Position numbers and translations under genes: made by a program. The notes under the pieces are model-generated. The model saw only the letters and a program-made list of their open reading frames with translations. It was not told the origin of the DNA and made no database searches. A DNA stretch of 23,230 bases from Mnemiopsis leidyi. Taxonomy: Eukaryota; Ctenophora; Tentaculata; Lobata; Bolinopsidae. Below, one piece after another: positions 1 through 8,490 of the stretch; within the stretch, counting starts at the first letter, position 1; every line of letters begins with the position of its first letter. The stretch lies in the NCBI GenBank assembly GCA_000226015.1, contig JH155886.1, positions 2,322-25,551 on the forward strand, written 5' to 3'.

Positions 1-233
1 CATTTAGAATTACCTACATTGGGACTCTAGGGCCTTAAAAGACCTAAAAATGCAGAAATTTTCACAGAAAATTGGCCTGAATGTGATTTCAAAAATATTG
101 ACCACATGGACCTAGATACACATTGAAACAACGTCGGCAGTTAATTTTGGCCCGTACTGTACTTAACTTAACTGTCATAAGCAGAAAAAATTGGTTAGAA
201 TCGCGTTTTAAGGTCGATTTCGGGATATGAATT

Positions 234-301
234 AGTAATACCACTGGAGTGTAATTACTATAATGGTATTACTAAAGTAATACCACTCCAGTGGTATTAC
301 T
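234..301. repeat. Nested palindrome cluster
   Basis: The 10-mer agtaatacca and its complement tggtattact occur four times in alternating orientation. Positions 234-249 are the exact reverse complement of 286-301 (16-bp arms). Two smaller hairpins are nested inside: 264-273 with 276-285 (2-bp loop) and 276-286 with 291-301 (4-bp loop). The word gtaattacta also recurs at 251-260 and 307-316. It could be a small fold-back or MITE remnant, or a cruciform-forming site. No coding role is visible. Confidence 0.75.
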
Positions 302-458
302 ACGCTGTAATTACTATATTAATTTTACTGAAAAATTAGCAAAGTAATACAACTGAAGTTGAATAATAATAGTTATCAATATTGTGATGGTGATTGTAGC
401 AGCATCTTCAAAGCATGTGATGAAGTGTTCTAGATTGAGTTTTGATCGTAAGTTCGAT

Positions 459-707
459 TTATCTTTGAGGCGTCATGTTTGATAATTTATTCACGTATTC
501 GGTGAAAAAGTCATCTTGCATGTAAATTCCATAATAGTCAAACATTTTAAATCTCCTAGGAGATATGTTTTTGCCCGCTAGTGCAGACTCTATAATTTTA
601 GGAAAAACCCTAAATACTGCCTTCATGCCCTCGTCGCCTACTCCAACAACAGTCTCATCATTTTTTGATGCAAAATTTATATCTATTCCGTATTGGTTCT
701 GACTCAT
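459..707 (-). CDS. Small hypothetical ORF, 82 codons
   Basis: This is an open frame with a true ATG at 707-705 and a TAA stop. I do not recognise the family. The protein is mixed acidic and aromatic (for example FKMFDYYGIYMQDDFF near residues 53-68), with no obvious signal peptide or membrane segment, and it reads more like real protein than random AT-rich translation. It could be a terminal exon or a decayed gene fragment, since no promoter, splice partner or neighbouring coding exon is apparent. The flanking 700-1370 stretch shows nothing else that I can name. Confidence 0.3.
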   Translation of the reverse strand: MSQNQYGIDINFASKNDETVVGVGDEGMKAVFRVFPKIIESALAGKNISPRRFKMFDYYGIYMQDDFFTEYVNKLSNMTPQR

Positions 708-1370
708 GTGATACTCTAAGTTTCGATTTCGAAACTTGATTTTCTGGAACCGTGTTCTTTGTTTAGTAAGCCAATTTCGCGCTGTTTAACTGTTTCTCTA
801 TTAAAATAGATACTACGCCTTAGTCTGTCTCGTCTACAATTGGCCGCTTTTCGACACGTTTCGCCTCAGAATGGGTGACTTGATCATGAAGTTTAGTATT
901 CTCGGGAATTTTGCAAGTGCAATTAATCACCGATCCTAATACTCCCTAAACAAGAATTGTGCCCGCTTACTGCTAAGTTAAGTCTCAGCCGGTAGCTAGA
1001 TTTCCATCTCTTCAGTTCTACAGCAGTAAGCCGTGTGCTAAAAGCAGTCGTGACCGTGTGCAAGATATATTATATACTGGGATCATATCCGTCTTGTCGT
1101 GGTTATACTCGACTATTACAGCTCAAAAAACGCCAGACCGTTTAATCTCGTCAATTTCCGTTACAAACACCGCCTGATGAATTATAAGCAGTTACCGTGA
1201 TGATATAGGACGTCAAGTAAGAAAATAAGGGCAATTTTACCGTAGCAAATGTGCTAAATGAAATGTCAGCTGTAAAGAACTTGTTCTAAGCAATCAAGAC
1301 TAAGATAAATTTATCGACGGTGTAGTTTAAGAAGTCTTAGTTTTACGATTTTAACAAAATTAGTTACAAC

Positions 1371-1745
1371 TCAGTACTCAAGGTCTGAAATATTAAGCGG
1401 TAGTTCGACAAAAATTGATTTCATCACTGTAAACCTATCCTTTCCAATGTAAAAATTTGCACCGAAGGTCTTCAATATGTTCCTCAAAGGTCTGAGGCGA
1501 ATTTTAGCTTTTATCCTAAGCAGTCGCGCTCCAGTTATCACAACGAAACGGGAGTCATGTACTGACATGTCTGTTAACACGTTTTTTATTGCAACAGTTG
1601 CTGTTGACACCAATGATGTTGGGAAAATTGTGTCATCACCTTTTGTCCCAAGAAGGGCGAACCCAATAGATTCCGGGTTAGCAGGATTGTAAGCAGGAGC
1701 CAACAAATGGAACCTGATCATTTCCATGCATTTGTTTTTCTCCAT
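1371..1745 (-). pseudogene. Unrecognised duplicated ORF, copy 1
   Basis: An open frame of 124 codons whose first ~96 residues are nearly identical to the second copy at 2782-3147 (differences such as KGDD/KADD and HDSR/HDCR). It keeps the C-terminal part that copy 2 lacks, roughly residues 97-124, ending ISDLEY. The frame that is continuous upstream in copy 2 (…VKNIEW then RKNKC) is broken here because a run of A's near 1740 has five bases instead of six, so the ATG used is probably not the original start. I do not recognise the family. It is probably a mobile-element-derived or decayed duplicated gene fragment. Confidence 0.4.
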
Positions 1746-1812
1746 TCAATGTTCTTCACTGGTCTGGAACGGTGAGAAGATTTTATTCTCAGCTGTAGTT
1801 TTTCCAATTCCC
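1462..1812. repeat. Segmental duplicate, copy 1
   Basis: About 350 bp are nearly identical to 2789-3139. Similarity starts at accgaaggtcttca and ends at ttttccaattccc. Immediately after the right end the sequence switches to a LINE fragment, whereas the other copy continues into unrelated sequence. Confidence 0.85.
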
Positions 1813-1814
1813 TA

Positions 1815-2170
1815 TATGAAACTCTTCCTCAAAGAAGCTCACTTTCTACCTGTTAAACAACGAATAGACTTTAAGATTGCGCTCATGACCTTTAAATGCA
1901 TAAACAACATTGCTCCAACTTATTTAAAGAACTGTATTGAAGTTAAAGACCAGTCTCTTAGATCATTGCGAAATGAGAATGATTCTTTTTTACTTAATGT
2001 CCCACCTATCCCTAATTATAAAAGAACTGATAGAAGTTTCTGTTATGCTGCACCTTCAGTAATCAGTATGGAATAATTTGCCTTATAATATGAGAACATG
2101 CACTGACATTTCCATTTTTAAGAAACAGCTAAAAACATTTCTATTTGAGCGAGCATTTGAAAAAATGTAG
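1815..2170 (+). pseudogene. LINE reverse-transcriptase C-terminus, frameshifted
   Basis: The translation contains the LINE signature HFLPVKQRIDFKIALMTFKC, then IAPTYL, RSLR and YAAPSV. The usual next motif, WNNLPYNMR, then FKKQLKTFLF and a TAG stop at 2168-2170, follow in a different frame. The switch lies at 2056-2068, where tcagta is repeated 7 bp apart; removing one 7-bp unit rejoins the frames. The catalytic RT core (the YxDD region) is absent, so no activity is expected. Confidence 0.75.
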
Positions 2171-2302
2171 AAAACTTATCATGTCAATTAGTAAATGGGA
2201 ACTTTGCCTATGAATTGCCTTTGATAGTTGGGATTTAATTTGGGTACTAACTTAAGTTTCAAATCCTATTTGAGCTTTAAGGCGATTAATTAAATTTTTA
2301 AC

Positions 2303-2328
2303 ATTTATTTATTTATTTATTTATTTAT
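2303..2328. repeat. (ATTT)n microsatellite
   Basis: About 6.5 units of ATTT at the presumed LINE 3' end. LINE tails of this kind are common; it is the best right-hand boundary for the element. Confidence 0.9.
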
Positions 2329-2330
2329 AT

Positions 2331-2684
2331 CAGCATAACATCCACTATGTACTGCTCGAGAGAAAACTACCCCCTGTCCTCTGTTGTTCACGGAGCATTC
2401 CAGCCCTTCGGTGTCATTGGGGAGCTGTCCGCTGATGATGTCGCTGGAATGGAAAACATGAAGTTTGATAGAATGATGATTGATATTGATTGAGCAAAGG
2501 ATAAATGATAATAGTTCAAAAATAATGCATTAACAATCAGACTAAATTAGTTAATATCAAAGGACTTGGCTGCTGGGGTATATTGAGTAGTAAGAAGAGA
2601 TGTCATAAAGGATTATGAACCGTCGATTGAATTGAAATCAAATTTGCAGCACTCAATTATACAGTATGAAATTAGATAATTTAA

Positions 2685-2685
<1 letters not shown>
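2331..2685. other. Unassigned interval between LINE tail and TA repeat
   Basis: There is a 48-codon open frame on the plus strand (2347-2493), and the opposite strand is also open there, so coding status is undecided. An 8-bp inverted pair (cattccag and ctggaatg) lies inside. Nothing else recognisable was seen. Confidence 0.3.

Positions 2686-2716
<31 letters not shown>
2686..2716. repeat. (TA)n microsatellite
   Basis: About 15 perfect TA units, located about 75 bp from the start of segmental duplicate copy 2. Confidence 0.95.
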
Positions 2717-2720
<4 letters not shown>

Positions 2721-2781
2721 TCTACTGCTTCAGGATGCAGACTGGAAGAGTCTTGATGTTCAGTCGATGTTCAGTCAATGT

Positions 2782-3147
2782 TCAATTTGGACCGAAGGTC
2801 TTCATTATAGTCCTCAAAGGCGTGAGGCGAATTTTAGCTTTTATCCTAAGCAGTCGCGCTCCAGTTATCACAACGAAACGGCAGTCATGTACAGACATGT
2901 CTGTTAACACGTTTTTTATTGCAACAGTTGCTGTTGACACCAATGATGTTGGGAAAATTGTGTCATCAGCTTTTGTCCCAAGAAGGGCGAACCCAATAGA
3001 TTCCGGGTTAGCAGGATTGTAAGCAGGAGCCAACAAATGGAACCTGATCAATTCCATGCATTTGTTTTTTCTCCATTCAATGTTCTTCACTGGTCTGGAA
3101 CGGTGAGAAGATACTATTCTCAGCTGTAGCTTTTCCAATTCCCCCAA
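2782..3147 (-). pseudogene. Unrecognised duplicated ORF, copy 2
   Basis: An open frame without its own ATG at the 5' end: the first codon at 3147 is TTG, so it is probably part of a longer exon. It matches copy 1 at 1371-1745 over the shared ~96 residues (core motifs HLLAPAYNPANPESIGFALL and NVLTDMSVHD). It ends soon after KTFGPN, where the duplicate breaks off, so the C-terminal tail seen in copy 1 is missing. It has no recognised domain. The high similarity of the two copies suggests recent duplication. Confidence 0.4.
2789..3139. repeat. Segmental duplicate, copy 2
   Basis: Nearly identical to 1462-1812 in the same orientation. The two copies are separated by about 1 kb containing the LINE fragment, an unassigned stretch and the TA repeat. 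Confidence 0.85.
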
Positions 3148-3149
3148 TT

Positions 3150-3855
3150 GGACAACTGAACTGCAACAATGTCACCTGATCACCACCACCCGCTGCTAGA
3201 CCAGTGGAGCATATTGCTATTTTGTCTCACAAGCATCGTATGCTTAAATATAAACAATCTCAACAAAAAATGAAATGTGGAATGCAAAAAATGCAACAGG
3301 GTAGATAAGGCCAAACTCACAGCTTCGGTTTGTTTTCTGCTAAAAAAAGATAAGAAGAAAACGGATACAAAATATTTATGAAAAAGAAGAAATATATGAG
3401 GATAGAGATGTTTTGAGATATGAAGTAAAGAGGTAGTATGAGAACAAAGAAGTATAAAAAAGGTTCGACAGTATTAACTGAATTTTCGTTGACTTGTAAA
3501 CTGTTTCTCCATTTCCCGCTGCAATTTCCTAGCATAATGGAAATCAGAATGTGTGTGTTCATCAGCTACAAAGTTTTGGCAAAGAAGGCACTGGAATTTA
3601 CGGCCCTCTGAAGAGTGAAGCCCGTAATGCCAGCTTCCCTTCTCTCAGGGTTACAACAATCCGGTGGTTTTCTCGTCGAGGGGTGGTTTCCTCGTCCTTG
3701 TTCAATGACCTTTTAAACATTAATGTGCTTTTGGGTTTTGCAGGTGGAAGTTTTTGGTCATGAAAACTAAATGTCTTAATCTCGACACTTAATTGAAATT
3801 CCATTCAATAGTTGAACTTCATGACCCATCACGCCGGTAATAAAAGGAAACGTTG
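3150..3855. other. Interval without a recognisable gene
   Basis: Short open frames occur on both strands (for example around 3551-3804), but they mirror one another and lack any domain or splice context. I see no gene here. Confidence 0.4.
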
Positions 3856-4035
3856 TCATTGAAGAAACGTTCAAAATTGCGGCAAAATAAATATAAAAAA
3901 AGCAGGAAAGAAACTAATAAAGAATCCTGGTGTAAAAAGAGGATCAAATATTGAAAATGAATTAAAAAGAAAGATAAAAGAAGGAAGTGTTGTATCAAAA
4001 AGAAAGTTAAAAGAAAGCAGTGTAATTATGATATA
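3856..4035. repeat. P module, copy 1 (purine-rich)
   Basis: Shares ggatcaaatattgaaaa and neighbouring purine-rich sequence with copies at 6605-6765, 9285-9415 and 10255-10415. On the plus strand all four copies keep an open lysine-rich reading, with consensus KRGSNIE then KIKEGS. On the minus strand the same stretch is pyrimidine-rich, like sequence before a splice acceptor. Which strand, if either, matters is unclear. Confidence 0.6.
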
Positions 4036-4039
4036 AATT

Positions 4040-4400
4040 TTATTTTCCAATCGCATAGAAACTAATAGGGTATACTATGGGCAGATAAAGCTGCTGAGTC
4101 GGTTCTAATATTTCAGTGGGTTCCTGGACGTCAAATCGGTTTTCCAGCCTGAGGAAGGTATCTAATGGTCCGTCTTCTATTTGATCACCTTCGTCTTCCG
4201 TGTCTGTTAGGTTTTTTGGTAAGGGTGCCATTACAGTAACTAGAGTGAACTGTAAGATTGAATAATCAAAATTACTTTTGATAGGTAGATCTCGATTTAA
4301 TTGACTTTCGTCCCAGTGGCCACAATGTACATCTTAGGGTGATTTCACTATCTGTACATAAAGCCATTCATTAGTTGAACTCGTATTAAAATTAAAGTTT
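4040..4400 (-). pseudogene. X module exon, copy 1
   Basis: The minus strand encodes the acidic segment MAPLPKNLTDTEDEGDQ, then LDTFLRLENRFDVQEP and LYLPIVYPISF. The upstream part, with HCGHWD, is in the same frame but interrupted by a TAA at 4334-4336 where other copies have a tyrosine codon. The family is unrecognised. With other copies also carrying stops, this is best read as a decayed exon. Confidence 0.5.
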
Positions 4401-4431
4401 AAAGAAAGCAGTGTAATTATGATATGAATAA

Positions 4432-5406
4432 AACTCCGTATTAACACACAGTTAAAACTCTATTTATCGTGCCTCTATTTACCGTCTTTTTCGATTTACT
4501 GGACCTTCTCCCATTCCCCTGAGAGGCCCGGTAAATAGAGGTTTCACTTTATTATACAATAAAATAATAAACAACTAACCTGTGAAAATGAACATTAATT
4601 ACGTTGATATTTCAATGTGAAAAGAGATTATGATTGAAAAGAAAAATCCGTGAAGCTATCCTTAATTAAAGTGACCACCTCTGGTATAATTCAAATTTAA
4701 TGAACCTTCATGTAATAGGTTTAAAAGATTAATTTTTGCACGTGGACGGCGGTAAAAGTAACAATGATGAATATCTAATAGGTGAAAATGAACATTGATC
4801 ACGTTGATATTAGATATTTGATTTAAAAGATAAATTCGTGAGGCTATCCTCAACTATAGCGACCCCCTCAAGTTCTAATTCTAATCAATGAACAATTCAC
4901 TTAATAAGTTTAAAGGATTAATTTTTGCACGTCGACGACGGTAGAATTAAAAATTAGCTACGGTAATAAACATGTAAGTTACCTATTGATAGGCTGTTGA
5001 AGGAAATTATAACTGTACTGCGGGAATGTTATTAGAAGGGATGAGTTTTACAATTACATAAACTGTAGAATATCATCCTCTATGAAACTTCCTTTAAACA
5101 CTGGTGTTATTGTTAATGTGTCGTCTGCAATCTTACAGGAATTATGTGGATTTTGTTTGTATCGACTTTCTGTCATTCTGATTGAAACGTTTTCGATCGC
5201 GATCGTAATATCTCGGAAATATAATTATTAAACAAATATCGATGCTAGTGGTGAAAATTTCTTATCTTTAGTGATATGCTTGTTGAAAGTTCAATATCGC
5301 ATTACTCATAAGAGATTAACCTATACGTTTGAGATGTACTCCATCGCTCGAGTTCTACTCCATGAGCATACAGTTTGGTCACCGGATACCGTCTGGATCT
5401 CTGCCC
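4432..5406. repeat. Z module, copy 1
   Basis: Non-coding repeat nearly identical to 8491-9276. It contains an internal diverged tandem duplication of about 200 bp (from 4582 and again from 4782, each starting gtgaaaatgaacatt) that the other copy has only once, which explains the length difference. Its start holds a short inverted-repeat element at 4449-4544. Its end (caccggataccg to gatctctgccc) corresponds to sequence beside X copy 3. Confidence 0.8.
4449..4544. mobile_element. Putative mini inverted-repeat element
   Basis: The left end, cagttaaaactctatttatc followed by gcctctatttaccg, is inverted at the right end as cggtaaatagaggttt (4529-4544), enclosing about 60 bp. The same structure is at 8508-8603. 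The CAG start and ~20-bp imperfect terminal repeats recall pogo/Tigger-like MITEs, but no clear TA target duplication is visible. Confidence 0.4.
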
Positions 5407-5414
5407 TATAAAAA

Positions 5415-5706
5415 CTATTATAGGTTATACTATAGGCAGATAAAGCTACGGAGTCGGTTCTAATATTTCAGAGGGTTCCTGGACGTCAAATCGGTTTTCC
5501 AGCCTGAGAAAGGTATCTAATGGTCCGTCTTCTATTTGATCACCTTCGTCTTCCGTGTCCGATAGGTTTTTTGCTTAGGGTGCCATTACAGTAACTAGAA
5601 TGAACTGTAAGATTGAATAATCAAAATTACTTTTGATATGTTGATCTCGATTTAAGTGACTTTCGTCCCAGTGGCCACAATGTTCCTCATATGGTGATTT
5701 CACTAT
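5415..5706 (-). pseudogene. X module exon, copy 2 (downstream of exon 1)
   Basis: The acceptor-like TGTACAG ends at 5707, and the exon would begin IVKSPYEEHCGHWDE in phase 0, matching the phase-0 donor of the exon at 5906-6040 across a 199-bp intron. The frame is broken by a TAA at 5575-5577 (after VTVMAP) and a TAG at 5446-5448 (where other copies have QQLYLP). An alternative acceptor after TTAATACAAG (near 5734) does not fit the phase. The product is unrecognised, and the gene is probably dead in this copy. Confidence 0.45.
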
Positions 5707-5899
5707 CTGTACATAAAGCCATTCATTAGTTGGACTTGTATTAAAAAGAAAGTTAAAAGAAAGCAGTGTTATTATGATATGAATTTTATTTTCCAATTTT
5801 ATTTGTGCGATTTGTGGATGTGGTCGGTCAGAATTGAGTCTAACTCCGAGTGTGAAAAACCGACAACAGCCGCATATTAGAAGCAAAAAAGTAACAAAA

Positions 5900-5905
5900 A
5901 CTTAC
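5900..5905 (-). promoter_or_regulatory. Splice donor GTAAGT
   Basis: A consensus donor directly follows the phase-0 codon GTT of exon 5906-6040 on the minus strand. Confidence 0.55.
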
Positions 5906-6040
5906 AACAGTGGGTAACTTTTCTGCTACATCAAATAAGTAGAGCTCAATATTAGCATCTAACCGTTCAAGCCAATTGACAACTTGGTTTTGATTCCGAT
6001 CTTCAAGGCACAGCGGTTCAATCAAAGTCCTCGTCGCCAT
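5906..6040 (-). CDS. First exon of an unrecognised gene, 45 codons
   Basis: It starts with an ATG in a strong animal context (AACAATGG: purine at -3, G at +4) and runs open through EPLCLEDRNQNQVVNWLERL to KLPTV, where a consensus GTAAGT donor begins. The peptide is acidic and helical-looking; I recognise no domain. A sequence beginning like this could be a host gene or the start of a retroelement-type structural protein, but the similarity is too weak to claim. It is present only once in the window. At the parallel position near 10670-10690 the flanking modules W and Y abut without it. Confidence 0.4.
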
Positions 6041-6119
6041 TGTTTTGACCCTTAAATTATTTGTATAATAGTTATCGTAAATAAGGAATTATATATCAAA
6101 TATATATCACATACAGATG

Positions 6120-6440
6120 TTAATTTTCTGTTTCATCTATTGTGAATTCCGTGATTTCCAAGTACTCTGTCCATTTAGGAATACTTTGGGAAGATTGTGA
6201 TTCATCCATCTGCGGTACCCACGATTTCTTTGAGGCGGTATTGTTGATCGAAATCCAAGTGTTCAATTTAACGAGAGACGGGGTTCCGACTATAGGTGGG
6301 ACACACACACTGACGACCAATTTTCGGTCGCTTAGCAAAACTTTAGGAGGGTATTCATGGTTAGTGGATTCAGATTCCTTGCATTGATTAATAAGCATCA
6401 GGTTGATCTTAGTCAATGGCTCCGTTGGTTTAAAAATTGA
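6120..6440 (-). CDS. Y module exon, copy 1, terminal coding exon
   Basis: An open frame on the minus strand ending in a TAA right after EFTIDETEN. It contains LLSDRKLVVSVCVPPIVG, SLVKLNTWIS and WVPQMDESQSSQSIPKW. An acceptor-like sequence (CTATCTTCAG before the equivalent codon) is seen in copies near 6910 and 10995 but is altered here. It is the longest intact Y copy; the others have frameshifts or truncations. Family unrecognised. The plus-strand frame through the same bases is the weaker reading, having neither a conserved end nor splice context. Confidence 0.4.
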   Translation of the reverse strand, partial: SIFKPTEPLTKINLMLINQCKESESTNHEYPPKVLLSDRKLVVSVCVPPIVGTPSLVKLNTWISINNTASKKSWVPQMDESQSSQSIPKWTEYLEITEFTIDETEN

Positions 6441-6765
6441 TGATAGTTAATTATAAATATCATGGTTCAGTCTATTCATCTTAGAATGGATAATCGCCTC
6501 TAACGCATATAGTGTTACGTAAAAAACTGTGATATAGTTGTAAATGGCAGACAATATTTAGGGAAGGGAGTATTGAGTAATTATGTAATTTTCAATTAAT
6601 TATGAAAAGGAATCGTTATCATTGAAGAATTGTTCGAAATTACGGTAAAAGAAAGATAAAAACACGAAAAAAACGAATATAAGAGACTTTCCTGGTTTAA
6701 AAAGAGGATCAAATATTGAAAAGAAATTAAAAATAAAAATAAAAGAAGGAAGTTTTGTACGAAAG

Positions 6766-6940
6766 GACTATAGGTGAAACACACACACTGACGACCAATT
6801 TTCGGTCGCTTATCAAAACTTTGAGAGGGTATTGGTAAGTGGATTCAGATTCCTTGCTTTGATTTATAAGCATCAGTTTGATCTTAGTAAATGGCTCCGT
6901 TGTTTTAAACTGAAGATAGTTAATAATAGATGGCATGGTT
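6766..6940 (-). pseudogene. Y module exon, copy 2, truncated
   Basis: Encodes EPFTKIKLMLINQSKESEST and DRKLVVSVCVSPIV, then breaks directly into P-module sequence, losing the last ~50 residues present in copy 1. A CTATCTTCAG acceptor-like motif precedes it near 6912-6921. Confidence 0.5.
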
Positions 6941-7019
6941 ACACTCCGTTCATCTTAGAATGGATAATCGCCTCTTACACATAAAGTATAGAGGACTCTT
7001 GCAACAAAAACAGTTTGGT

Positions 7020-7139
7020 CACCAGATACCCTCTGGATCTCCGCCCTATTGAAACTTATAGGGTATACTATAGGCAGATAAAGCTGCTGAGTCGGTTCTA
7101 ATATTTTAGAGGGTTCCTGGACGTCAAATCGGTTTTCCG
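7020..7139 (-). pseudogene. X module exon, copy 3, truncated
   Basis: Only ENRFDVQEP and LYLPIVYPISF remain. They continue in frame into RAEIQRVSGDQTV, which shows what normally follows in the ancestral unit. The module ends abruptly at gttttcc (7139), about 90 bp before the GC-rich fold-back. Confidence 0.5.
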
Positions 7140-7229
7140 GTAATTCCAGGGGCCTGATGAAGAGCTTTATTTGCGATTCATTTGCGATTCTAATTGGTTG
7201 TGTTCGGTCATTCAACTGTGATATATATA

Positions 7230-7407
7230 GATATCACCGCACCCTTGAGGGCGGTACTAAATATTGCACGCGCGTGCGCGTGCAATATTTTATATCTCCA
7301 TGAGGGCGCCAGCCGGAGGAGAAGATATTTTCGTATAGCACGGAGGGCCCAACGGGCCCGAGTGCTATACGATAGTTCCGCCCTCATGGCGAGGAATGAT
7401 ATCGTGT
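7230..7407. repeat. GC-rich nested fold-back element
   Basis: Outer arms are 7243-7258 and 7374-7389 (14 of 16 positions pair), with gatatca / tgatatc further out at about 7230-7236 and 7398-7404. Two perfect inner hairpins are present: 7259-7273 with 7276-7290 (15-bp arms, 2-bp loop), and 7331-7341 with 7362-7372 (11-bp arms) enclosing GGGCCC at 7345-7350 and 7354-7359. The word ccatgagggcg or a variant recurs in both orientations at 7243, 7299, 7379 and 7412. Base composition is far more GC-rich than the surroundings. It is probably a non-autonomous fold-back transposon or a structured-RNA-derived element. Long open frames on both strands here follow from the palindromy and are not evidence of a gene. 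Confidence 0.75.
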
Positions 7408-7430
7408 ATATCCATGAGCGGGCGCTTTTC

Positions 7431-8060
7431 AAGTGTAGTTGTAATGCCACTAATTAGATGATTATTTTCTAAGTTCTATAAACCACAGGCATAGTTTTAT
7501 AGCCGTTGCACCAAAGACAAATTTTACATTTTGCAGTTGAGTATTACATTTTTTAATTCCTCAGTCTCAGGAATAAGGAAAATAAAATCGGAGTCTCCCT
7601 GGTCGGGAAGTTGAGAGGGGGTTGGAATATAATCAGGGTCACAATCAGACATCTCGTTTAAGTGACTTCAGAGGTCAAATTCAATAAACTGGTTCAATCG
7701 CTGAGCTCCGAACTATTAAGTGGCTGGGCTGGAAATGAGCGGAAATTTAGGCAGAGGGGCGGAAACGGAAACGTGAAAGTGAAAGCGATCCCTAATTAGA
7801 GTCGGCCCGGTATACACAACTGCCACCTACTTCTAGTACACTGCTCAGTCACGTGACATCAAATTCGTCTAATAGGAGCGTAGATGCGCTCGCACGAGTA
7901 GGTCACGTGACATACAATTACAAGAGCAGTCACGTGCGCACGTAGCAGACATGTTCTCACGCGAACAGACATACTAAAACCGTTTTGAACAAAAAACCAA
8001 ACTGTATTGAATTAGAAACCAAATCCAACTTAAACAAGGTAGGTAAATTAAAGTTATACT
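7431..8060. other. Non-coding interval with CACGTG cluster
   Basis: No gene recognised. It differs from the mosaic on both sides and contains three CACGTG boxes (see separate entry) and purine-rich gaaacg/gaaagtg runs near 7760-7790. Confidence 0.4.
7848..7936. promoter_or_regulatory. Triple E-box (CACGTG) cluster
   Basis: CACGTG occurs at 7850-7855, 7904-7909 and 7931-7936. The first two sit in the 10-bp palindrome GTCACGTGAC followed by AT. This is the preferred core of bHLH-ZIP factors of the USF/MITF/TFE and Myc/Max type. No recognised gene starts nearby, so regulatory function is only inferred. Confidence 0.4.
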
Positions 8061-8214
8061 AAGACAATGAACCAAGCGATTAGAATACTTCAACGATTAT
8101 CATCGTATCGGGCAGTGTTTGAAAGTGAAAGTGGTCCGGGCTGTATTGTTACTTGTCACGTTATGTGTCGTCTGCTCGCGTGCTGTATTTTAAGCGGGCT
8201 GGACGCGCACTGTG

Positions 8215-8405
8215 TCTTAGGTTTTTTGGTAAGGGTGCCATTACAGTATCTAGAATGAACTGTAAGATTGAACAATCAAAATTACTTTTGATAGGTAAAT
8301 CCCGATTTAATTGTCTTTCGTCCCAGTGGCCACAATGTACCTCATATGGTGATTTCACTATCTGCACATAAAGCCATTCATTAGTTGAACTTGTATTAAA
8401 AAGAA
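8215..8405 (-). pseudogene. X module exon, copy 4, truncated
   Basis: Encodes IVKSPYEVHCGHWDERQ through VMAPLPKN and then runs into unrelated sequence at about 8219, losing the acidic half of the exon. Confidence 0.5.
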
Positions 8406-8490
8406 AGTTTAAAAAACTGTGTAATTATGAAATAAATTTTATTTTTCAATTTTATTTCAATTTGTGCGATGAAATGGACGATTGACATGG

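Larger units (their letters stand above)
1812..2330 (+). mobile_element. 5'-truncated non-LTR retrotransposon (LINE) 3' end
   Basis: The plus strand encodes the last ~115 residues typical of CR1/Jockey-like LINE reverse-transcriptase proteins. This is followed by about 130 bp of AT-rich 3' UTR-like sequence and an (ATTT)n run at 2303-2328. The 5' end is abrupt at about 1812, directly against the duplicated segment, as expected for a 5'-truncated insertion. I could not see convincing target-site duplications. The (ATTT)n could instead be the tail of an opposite-strand element ending there. Confidence 0.65.

Noticed and set aside
2347-2493. 48-codon plus-strand ORF after the LINE tail
   Set aside because: Both strands are open and no family is recognised; it could equally be the 3' end of another element.
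3551-3804. Overlapping ORFs on both strands
   Set aside because: They mirror each other, match nothing recognisable and have no splice context.
6142-6387. Plus-strand ORF through the first Y module
   Set aside because: The minus-strand reading has a better protein-like end, a conserved stop and an acceptor motif in sister copies.
7228-7425. CRISPR-like or tandem-repeat interpretation of the repeated ccatgagggcg motif
   Set aside because: The copies alternate in orientation and sit in stems with no regular spacers, which fits a fold-back element and not an array.
7194-7457. Mirrored arginine-rich open frames on both strands
   Set aside because: They coincide with the fold-back; palindromic GC-rich DNA lacks stops on both strands, so openness is not evidence of a gene.
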